Assembly (NCBI GenBank): GCA_018432645.1 | Contig: JAHDSP010000128.1 | Location: 1 to 7,998, forward strand | Direction of reading: 5' to 3' | Length of the DNA: 7,998 bases | Origin: Bacteroidales bacterium | GTDB taxonomy: Bacteria > Bacteroidota > Bacteroidia > Bacteroidales > DTU049 | Shown: in pieces, positions 1-5,597 of the stretch | Layout of the letters: each line of letters starts with the position of its first letter | Position numbering within the stretch: position 1 is the stretch's first letter | The notes under the pieces: model-generated | Database searches by the model: none | Seen by the model: the letters and a program-made list of their open reading frames with translations, nothing else | Told to the model about the DNA's origin: nothing | Position numbers and translations under genes: made by a program

Positions 1-1488
1 CAAATTAATAATGGGCAAATACAAATAGAACTGAAAGGACAAACGAGTCTGCCTAATTGGCATGGAGGATTTAAAAGTATTTTAGTAATGTCTGATGTAA
101 ATTCAAAACTGAATATACAATCTGCCAATTTTTACATTGCTCCATATAATATTAAAGAATTGAATACTGTAGCCTTGATAAATAATGATAGTTTAAAAAT
201 ACAAACATTAACTTGTAAAATTAATGAACAGTATATACAAAATGCTGATGCGACTATTATAAAATGGAAAAATCTATTCCTCAGTGATAGACCATTTTTA
301 CAAGTAAATCTAAATGTCAATATTCCAAAATTAGTTTTAGATAGCCTCATTAAAAAACAAGATAATACTCAAACTAAGTCTTCTAGTACAAAACTGCAAC
401 CAACAATATTAGCTAATGCAAACATTAAAATCGATAATTTGATATATATGAATGTGGGAGCTAACAATTTAACTCTAAATACTCATATAGAAAGTAATGG
501 AGCAAATCAATTTATTAAAGTAGAAATGGTTTCGGAGCTAATAAAATATAAATTATTCTCTGCTAACAACTTAAAACTAAATGGTAGAATGATATCAAAT
601 AAATTTGTCATCGATAAAATAGATTTCAAAGCATTCGGTGGGAATATAAATGGCAGTGGTTATTTAGTGCCTGATGAACAAAAAAATGATTTTGCTATAG
701 ACTTGATAGCTAATCAAATAAATATTAATCGATTGTTCACAGAAATGGAAAATTTCAATCAAAAAATTCTAACTGATAAAAATATTAATGGTATTGCAAA
801 TATAGATTTGCAGGCACGCGGCTCACTCACAAAAGATTGGCAAATTATTAAACCTTCTATGAAAGCTACTGCGGTGATTAATATAAAAAATGGTGAATTA
901 ATAAATTTCGAACCTTTGCTGGGTTTAAAAAAATATATCAATAGAGATTTCTCACATATCAAATTTGGAGAACTCAATAATACATTGTATCTGTCAGATC
1001 AAATAGTAGAAATACCAGAAATGGCGATTTTGAGTAATGTCATTAACATAAAAGTAAGAGGGAAGCATAATCTAAATAATGAAATAGATTATCATCTAGC
1101 AGTGAAAGCTCGTGAGTTGCTACATCAGGGAAATAATCAAAAAGATAATGTAGATGACTATGGCTACATTAACTATGATGATACTAAAGGTATCACATTA
1201 TATGTGCGTGTTTATGGTAAACCTGGAAATTATAAGTATGAACTTTTTGATAGAGAACAACGTAAAATTTCTAGACAAGAAACCGTCAGACAAGAGCGAG
1301 AAAATATTAAAACTAATATTAAAGCAGAAATGAGTAATTTCAGTCAAGATACTTCATTATTAATAGTAAGACCAGAAGACAATAAGCCTAAAGCATACCA
1401 AATAGAATGGATTAATACGGATACACAAAAAGTAGATAAAAAAACATACACAAAACCAAAGAAAAAATTAAATATAGAGTGGGAATAA
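1..1488 (+). CDS. AsmA-like envelope protein, C-terminal part (5' end outside window)
   Basis: The frame is open from nt 1, with 29 codons before the first in-frame ATG at nt 88. That Met is therefore probably internal and the gene starts upstream; 495 codons are visible, ending TAA TAA. The translation is a long run of short alternating beta-strand-like segments with repeated 'G.l.l.g.....' patterns, as in AsmA/TamB-type bridge-like proteins. The stretch INIKNGELINFEPLLGLKKY (nt about 877-936) through HLAVKARELLHQ (ending near nt 1128) matches the conserved AsmA C-terminal region ('l.i.nG.l..f..l', then 'l.G...l...i.y.l'). After it comes a charged, probably helical tail (nt about 1245-1335) ending in KKKLNIEWE, a type of ending I recall from Bacteroidota AsmA proteins. 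Members of this family are inner-membrane-anchored periplasmic proteins implicated in lipid transport and outer-membrane homeostasis; the N-terminal anchor would lie outside the window. The exact function here is unknown. The downstream neighbour is convergent, so the two are not in one operon. Confidence 0.8.
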   Translation, partial: QINNGQIQIELKGQTSLPNWHGGFKSILVMSDVNSKLNIQSANFYIAPYNIKELNTVALINNDSLKIQTLTCKINEQYIQNADATIIKWKNLFLSDRPFLQVNLNVNIPKLVLDSLIKKQDNTQTKSSSTKLQPTILANANIKIDNLIYMNVGANNLTLNTHIESNGANQFIKVEMVSELIKYKLFSANNLKLNGRMISNKFVIDKIDFKAFGGNINGSGYLVPDEQKNDFAIDLIANQININRLFTEMENFNQKILTDKNINGIANIDLQARGSLTKDWQIIKPSMKATAVINIKNGELINFEPLLGLKKYINRDFSHIKFGELNNTLYLSDQIVEIPEMAILSNVINIKVRGKHNLNNEIDYHLAVKARELLHQGNNQKDNVDDYGYINYDDTKGITLYVRVYGKPGNYKYELFDREQRKISRQETVRQERENIKTNIKAEMSNFSQDTSLLIVRPEDNKPKAYQIEWINTDTQKVDKKTYTKPKKKLNIEWE

Positions 1489-1548
1489 TAAAAGTCTGAA
1501 CTGGGATTTGTTGGATTGGTGGGATGATGTGAGACGAGGTGACGAGAT

Positions 1549-1583
1549 GATAGGTAAAAGGTAAAAGGTAAAAGGTAAAAGGG
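1549..1583. repeat. Heptanucleotide array 1 (AAAAGGT type)
   Basis: Five consecutive 7-bp units: GATAGGT, three copies of AAAAGGT, then AAAAGGG. The first unit is identical to the main unit of the larger array that starts at 1609, so the two arrays look related, although they are not in phase (60 bp between starts). No reading frame uses it. Confidence 0.9.
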
Positions 1584-1608
1584 GTTAGAGTTTAGTAGTT
1601 AGGAAGTT

Positions 1609-1713
1609 GATAGGTGATAGGTGATAGGTGATAGGTGATAAGTGATGGGTTATGGGTGATGGGTGATGGGTGATAAGTGATAGGTGATAAGTGATAAATG
1701 ATAAATGATAAAG
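1609..1713. repeat. Heptanucleotide array 2 (GATAGGT type, 15 units)
   Basis: Exactly 15 tandem 7-bp units without an indel. There are four GATAGGT, then GATAAGT, GATGGGT, TATGGGT, two GATGGGT, GATAAGT, GATAGGT, GATAAGT, two GATAAAT and GATAAAG. The left end is homogeneous and the right end degenerates by substitution only. This pattern suggests growth by slipped-strand duplication at the left with older units to the right. The plus strand has frequent TGA and TAG. The minus strand is open through the array (repeating LSPITYH) but meets stops just outside it and has no start, so it is not coding. Confidence 0.95.
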
Positions 1714-1833
1714 TTGATGAGTTGAGCAAAATGTTAGTTGTCTGTTGTTATTAATCCACAAATGAGCACAAATTCAAAATTAAATCCTAAAATCCTTTAA
1801 TCCCACAAATCCCAGTTCAGACAATAATGTATT

Positions 1834-1949
1834 GGCTTTAGCATTACTCACTACTTTTCCCTATATACTCACTCCTATCTACTATATACTCACTCCTATT
1901 TCCTATATACTCACTACTATTACCATAAAAAAGAAGTATAGGCTTTAGC
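1834..1949. repeat. 9-bp direct repeat GGCTTTAGC flanking array 3
   Basis: GGCTTTAGC occurs at 1834-1842 and again at 1941-1949, on either side of the pyrimidine-rich heptad array with 98 bp between them. A 9-bp direct repeat bracketing a segment is the footprint some insertions leave. The interior has no terminal inverted repeats or coding capacity, so recombination between repeats or chance are also possible. Confidence 0.5.
1847..1923. repeat. Heptanucleotide array 3 with 21-bp higher-order repeat
   Basis: Eleven consecutive 7-bp units, each beginning CT: CTCACTA, CTTTTCC, then three 21-bp triplets of the form CTATATA-CTCACTM-CTATNNN starting at 1861, 1882 and 1903. The 21-bp spacing is exact. 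On the minus strand the units read as TATATAG and GAGTGAG, so this array is C-free there, just as arrays 1 and 2 are C-free on the plus strand. Its heptads are orientation-reversed but share the 7-bp period with the other two arrays. Confidence 0.9.
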
Positions 1950-1971
1950 TCTGAAAAAATTTAATTTTATC

Positions 1972-2014
1972 GTTCTCCGTGTTCTTTGTGCCTTCTTTGT
2001 GAACTCAGTGGTTA
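1972..2014. repeat. TTCTTTGTG-rich dispersed-type intergenic segment
   Basis: This segment contains TTCTTTGTG twice (1982-1990 and 1993-2001), bordered by CTCCGTG on one side and AACTCAGTGG on the other, giving a degenerate 9-11-nt phrase. From memory, closely similar phrases occur between genes in many unrelated bacterial genomes. I cannot verify that here, nor name a function. It lies just downstream of the NlpC/P60 gene, outside the heptad arrays. There is no ORF. Confidence 0.45.
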
Positions 2015-2052
2015 AAATTTAATTGTCCAATAAACGTTATAGAACCATTTTT

Positions 2053-2721
2053 TTATGGATCTTTACTTTTATCGACCACATCTTTTTTTAGAAATTCGTC
2101 TTTTATTCTGCCAGCCATATAAAATCTATCTCTGTAGTATGGCATTTCTAGAGAATCTATACGTACACCCAGTTGAGAACTTGCATGAATAAATTTTTTA
2201 TCTCCAAGATAAATTCCTACGTGGGAAACACGATTTTTATTTATTTTGAAAAATACTATATCTCCAAATTTAGCTTCTTCTATAGGAATTTTTATCACAT
2301 TTTGAATAATGTCATATGCAGATCTATTTAGTGAAAAACCATAAACATTTTTATAAATAGAATATATCATACCACTACAATCGGTACCTGATTTATCTTT
2401 ACCACCATATTTATATGGTACTCCCAGCCAACTATCTATTTCTTTTATTAAATTAGTATCTGCATCATCAGGTAGATTTACTCCCCATTTAGCTTCATAT
2501 TTACTAATAGTAGAAATGCTTTCTTCATTAATAGCTTCTGTTTTTTTAGGACTATTCTTTTCCCTCTTATTTGTAGTTGATGCGGTTTCAGAGGATTTTG
2601 TACTTGGATTATGAGTGGCTATTTGCCTTTCATGTATATAATCTACTAATCCACTACATGATATGAAATTAAAAAAAATAAATATCATCAGCAACCTCTG
2701 AGCTGCAGATAATCTGGTCAT
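2053..2721 (-). CDS. NlpC/P60 family lipoprotein peptidase
   Basis: A 222-aa exported cysteine peptidase, probably cutting peptide bonds in peptidoglycan (typically the gamma-D-Glu-diamino-acid bond in this family). Residues 1-22 form a lipoprotein signal: a basic n-region (R3, R9), a hydrophobic core IFIFFNFI and Cys22 in the lipobox FISC, so the protein should be lipid-anchored. Residues 30-70 are a low-complexity Ser/Thr/Lys/Glu linker. The NlpC/P60 domain starts near residue 90: WLGVPYKYGG (98-107), then DCSG with nucleophile Cys115, His167 in VSHVGIYLG, and His179 in FIHAS as the third polar residue. All catalytic positions are therefore present. The Met1 start gives a proper signal peptide, whereas the next Met (12) would cut into it. 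No Shine-Dalgarno is visible, as is normal in this phylum. It lies 38 bp downstream of the carboxypeptidase gene on the same strand and may be read through from it, or use a weak promoter candidate in the gap. Its exact substrate bond is unproven. Confidence 0.9.
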   Translation of the reverse strand: MTRLSAAQRLLMIFIFFNFISCSGLVDYIHERQIATHNPSTKSSETASTTNKREKNSPKKTEAINEESISTISKYEAKWGVNLPDDADTNLIKEIDSWLGVPYKYGGKDKSGTDCSGMIYSIYKNVYGFSLNRSAYDIIQNVIKIPIEEAKFGDIVFFKINKNRVSHVGIYLGDKKFIHASSQLGVRIDSLEMPYYRDRFYMAGRIKDEFLKKDVVDKSKDP

Positions 2722-2742
2722 CTATAACAGTTTTTGATTTTA

Positions 2743-2750
2743 CAAATTTA
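2743..2750 (-). promoter_or_regulatory. Candidate Bacteroidota -7 element upstream of NlpC/P60 gene
   Basis: On the minus strand TAAATTTG matches the Bacteroidota -7 consensus TAnnTTTG and lies 21 bp upstream of the lipoprotein ATG, which would leave a very short leader. No clear TTTG-like -33 element is seen at the usual spacing. The region is very AT-rich, so a chance match is likely. Confidence 0.25.
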
Positions 2751-2759
2751 ATAATTTTT

Positions 2760-5594
2760 TCAGAATTTAATAAACTTGTAAAATTTCTTATTATTTATTT
2801 TGATTAGATAAATGCCAGCCTTCCATGTTTGCATTGAAATCTCACAAATATTATCATTTACATCTTTGTCATAAAAGGTCTGACCTAGAATATTAGTGAT
2901 TTGAATATTAGTAATTAAATTTTGAGAATGTATTATCAAATTATTATCAATATTTACAAATGTAATTTTTTCTTCATCTAAGTCATTAATATTAGTAATA
3001 TTTATAGTTTCTGTCATAGTATCAGATCCGCAATCATTAGTTACAATGAGTCTCACTATAAATGAAGAACCATTATTATATGTATGAGTAGGGTCCGTAT
3101 CATAACTATAATTACCATCTCCAAAGTCCCAATAAGATGAATCAGCATTTTGGCTAAGATTAGAAAAAATAACATTATTACCATTTATCTCATATGAAAA
3201 TTCAGCTGTGGGTAAATCAATTACATTGATATAAATTGGAATTAATGGACTTTCGCATTTCTCCTCTATTTCCCAATCGTAGAAGTAATAATAATAGCTA
3301 GTAGGATTATTGCCAGCAGTACTAGATGTGATAGTGATAAAATTATTAATATTAAATGGATAGCCGAGATTAGGTCCACCACTAGTACCATTTCTATATA
3401 AATTAGGATAAGCAGGTGCGGTGATTTTCAGATTATTTCCTATTGGTATTTGCCAATTCAGATTGATGCGACTCTCACCAGATGGTATGTTTATTGTTTG
3501 AGAATAAATCTGATTAGAATTACCATCATATAATGTAATAGTTCTATCAGCAGTAGAGTTAGCATATACTTTTACAGATTTCAGATTGACAGATTGTAAA
3601 CAATCGAAATATAAGCCATGCTCTACATCGTAATTATAATAACTGCCTGTACCACTGTTATCAGTTTTACCGCCATAATAGGTACTGCTTATTGTATTAT
3701 TTACATAAATAGTATCATCATTTATTATATTGCTAAGGTAATATTGATTTCCCGTGCTGATAATTGAATTGCCGACAGTGTCACTGTACCAATAAATATC
3801 TCCATTTGCAGTAGCTTGAATTGTAATTCCTTCTCCATAGCATATATTGTAATTAGTTTGTGAAAAAGAAGGGCTATCGGGCATTTCAACTGTAATGAAG
3901 TTATTATAAATAACTGAATCTTCACCAGCACAACTGGTTACTTTTAGTTTGACGCTATAAGTACCATTCTGAGTATAAAAATGCGTTGGGTTAGATTCAT
4001 TACTAGTAGTTCCATCTCCAAAGTCCCACAGGAATGAGCTATTAACACTAGTTGTACTATTATTTATAAAATTAACAATGCCAGTGCAAGTATTTGTAAC
4101 ATCAGCAGTGAAATCAGCTACTGGTGGATATGGATATAAAGTAACATTGCTCACAGTTATACTTTTGTTTTGTATTGTAATGTTAGTAATAGTATCAGAT
4201 TGATAACCTGGTGCAGAAACTATCATAGTCCAAGTGCCAGCAGCTATAGGTCTGTAATAATCTCCATGTGGTAGGTGTGAATATACTTGGCTGCTATCTG
4301 CATCGTGATTATAAATAGTTATCAAAGCTTTCATAGGATTGCCAGTGCAGCCATCTATTACAGTTCCTCTAATACCATAAATTGCTTGTTCTAAATAGTT
4401 TAAAAAACTATGATAATTATATGTCCAGAAATTTACAAGTTCACTGGCAGCAGGAGTTTTTGTATTTGAAATCTCTAAAGTGATTTCTCTGCAATGAGTG
4501 AAGTAGTTCATCCAATCTTGTCTAGAACCACTTACTACATACCAAGAAGCTCCTTCAATTACTCCTGGGTAGTCTGCTCCAGAAGGTTGATATTCGAAAT
4601 ATCCACTAGGACTATAATATTGTGCTGTATCTGCATATTCTTTGCAAATATATATCCACCAAGTTTTATCAGGATGATCAGCTGTTTTGTAATCCCACGG
4701 ATAATTAGCAATTTCTGCTCCACCATGGAAATTCATAGCCATCACAAAAGGATATTCATTGCCATAATCCATAAAAGCTTGTGTCTCTGTCTCAATTGAG
4801 TAAGTATTATCTTCGCCTATACTACCATTAGGAACAGGAAAATTCCTATTTATATCCATACCATTAGCATTGACTCTAGTAGCTCCACTTACAGTATTAT
4901 TACCACTTGCATATGTGCCATCAGGATTTGCTAAAGGATTGATGTGTATCTCTAAAGAATCAACAATTTTTTGAATTCTAGTATTAGAATTATAATTTTG
5001 CAATAAATAATCTATCAAGTGTAACATAAGCACATAGCCAGTTAATTCATCGCCATGCATTGAAGAGGTATAGAAAATTTTAGGTTCTTTTTCGTTTGAT
5101 TGTACATTATCTGAAATTATTGCAGATAGTATGAGTCTGCCTTCAACAGTTGTTCCTATTGTATCCAATTTACAAAGGTCTGGATAATTCTGAGCAAATT
5201 GTTGCATTAGTGTCAGATATGCACTATATGTAGGGTAATAATCCCAGCTTGTTATTTGTTTAGTTAAAATATCAGATTCATCTTTCATATTTAGCTCAGC
5301 ATCACTCAACCTCATACTAGGTGGAGTAAGTTTTATAAAATTAAGATTTAGATTATTAAAGCTCTCATACTGATTAATAGTAACATATGCGTAAATAGTA
5401 TCTGTGGTTATTCTATCAATATAGATAGTATGACTAAGAGTATTAATATTGATATTATTATTCTGTATAGGAATAGCTATAAATATTTCTTTTCTACCTT
5501 CAAATAAATCATTATTAATGTCTGATTGGCTAAATAGTAGATTAGTTCCTAATATTAAAACTAAGCCAATTATAAAACAAAATAAATTTTTCAT
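2760..5594 (-). CDS. T9SS-exported M14 zinc carboxypeptidase (N/E-type) with PKD domains
   Basis: A 944-aa secreted metallocarboxypeptidase. Residues 1-22 are a Sec signal peptide (cleavage near LLFSQ) and about 23-115 look like a propeptide. The catalytic domain spans about 116-405, with zinc ligands H180 and E183 (MHGDE) and H290 (FHGG), substrate-binding R240 and N249-R250 (TRVNANGMDINRNFP), and general base E374 (ITLEISNTK). N/E-subfamily signatures are NPDG (223-226) and the region GASWYVVSGSRQDW (348-361). D301 (H290+11) and Q359 (E374-15) align with the D192/Q257 pair that binds basic side chains in carboxypeptidase D domain II, so removal of C-terminal Lys/Arg is likely. A transthyretin-like regulatory domain (about 407-488), typical of this subfamily, follows. 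Next come PKD1 (490-570, WDFGDG 523-528), an Ig-like segment (575-640), an unnamed beta-rich domain (640-775), PKD2 (795-868, WDFGDG 822-827) and a type-A T9SS sorting domain (about 870-944, ending KFIKF). Its ATG is 3 bp after the stop of the serine protease gene, so the two are surely co-transcribed. Substrate preference is inference. Confidence 0.92.
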   Translation of the reverse strand: MKNLFCFIIGLVLILGTNLLFSQSDINNDLFEGRKEIFIAIPIQNNNININTLSHTIYIDRITTDTIYAYVTINQYESFNNLNLNFIKLTPPSMRLSDAELNMKDESDILTKQITSWDYYPTYSAYLTLMQQFAQNYPDLCKLDTIGTTVEGRLILSAIISDNVQSNEKEPKIFYTSSMHGDELTGYVLMLHLIDYLLQNYNSNTRIQKIVDSLEIHINPLANPDGTYASGNNTVSGATRVNANGMDINRNFPVPNGSIGEDNTYSIETETQAFMDYGNEYPFVMAMNFHGGAEIANYPWDYKTADHPDKTWWIYICKEYADTAQYYSPSGYFEYQPSGADYPGVIEGASWYVVSGSRQDWMNYFTHCREITLEISNTKTPAASELVNFWTYNYHSFLNYLEQAIYGIRGTVIDGCTGNPMKALITIYNHDADSSQVYSHLPHGDYYRPIAAGTWTMIVSAPGYQSDTITNITIQNKSITVSNVTLYPYPPVADFTADVTNTCTGIVNFINNSTTSVNSSFLWDFGDGTTSNESNPTHFYTQNGTYSVKLKVTSCAGEDSVIYNNFITVEMPDSPSFSQTNYNICYGEGITIQATANGDIYWYSDTVGNSIISTGNQYYLSNIINDDTIYVNNTISSTYYGGKTDNSGTGSYYNYDVEHGLYFDCLQSVNLKSVKVYANSTADRTITLYDGNSNQIYSQTINIPSGESRINLNWQIPIGNNLKITAPAYPNLYRNGTSGGPNLGYPFNINNFITITSSTAGNNPTSYYYYFYDWEIEEKCESPLIPIYINVIDLPTAEFSYEINGNNVIFSNLSQNADSSYWDFGDGNYSYDTDPTHTYNNGSSFIVRLIVTNDCGSDTMTETINITNINDLDEEKITFVNIDNNLIIHSQNLITNIQITNILGQTFYDKDVNDNICEISMQTWKAGIYLIKINNKKFYKFIKF

Positions 5595-5597
5595 TGT

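Larger units (their letters stand above)
1494..1822. repeat. 24-bp inverted repeat (1494-1517 / 1799-1822) bounding heptad arrays
   Basis: The left arm (1494-1517) and the reverse complement of the right arm (1799-1822) agree at 23 of 24 positions; the outer ends are GTCTGAAC and GTTCAGAC. The arms enclose 281 bp containing the two G-rich heptad arrays. Read inward from the right, the arm continues as a degenerate GGATT repeat (four GGATT motifs spaced 9, 8 and 8 nt); the left arm carries the same motif more weakly. The layout resembles a small non-autonomous element with terminal inverted repeats. However, no convincing target-site duplication is visible: the flanks are AATAATAAAA and AATAATGTAT, which is only AT-rich similarity. 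No transposase is present. It could equally be two inverted copies of a dispersed intergenic repeat. Confidence 0.75.
1544..1932. other. Strand-asymmetric intergenic block: C-free half, then G-free half
   Basis: On the plus strand, nt 1544-1726 (183 nt) contain no C at all and, by my count, 67 G. Nt 1842-1932 (91 nt) contain no G and, by my count, 27 C. The short stretch between them is mixed. The switch lies midway between the two converging genes, so each gene's read-through transcript first meets a C-free half and then a G-free half. The composition is read directly from the sequence. Any role in Rho-dependent termination, R-loops or strand structure is inference. Confidence 0.9.

Noticed and set aside
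88..90. ATG at nt 88 as the start of the AsmA-like gene.
   Set aside because: The frame is open from nt 1 with protein-like sequence, and the family needs an N-terminal membrane anchor that is absent after this Met.
1609..1713. Minus-strand open frame through array 2 encoding a repeating LSPITYH peptide.
   Set aside because: A 7-bp repeat without stops is open in all frames on that strand by construction; stops occur just outside and there is no start codon.
1484..1832. Target-site duplication AATAAT around the 24-bp inverted repeat.
   Set aside because: The left copy is separated from the arm by AAAA while the right copy abuts it, and both are AT-rich low complexity.
1549..1923. CRISPR array.
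   Set aside because: Units are 7 bp and contiguous with no unique spacers of 25-40 bp, and no cas genes are present.
2045..2058. CCAT-TTTTTT-ATGG hairpin at the end of the NlpC/P60 gene as an intrinsic terminator.
   Set aside because: The stem is only 4 bp and overlaps the stop codon, and no U-tract follows on the transcript; too weak to call.
4494..4799. Plus-strand open stretch of about 100 codons inside the carboxypeptidase gene.
   Set aside because: It lies antisense to the conserved catalytic domain, has no recognisable domain and is best explained as a frame shadow; the same applies to the antisense stretches at 132-350, 759-977 and 6496-6717.
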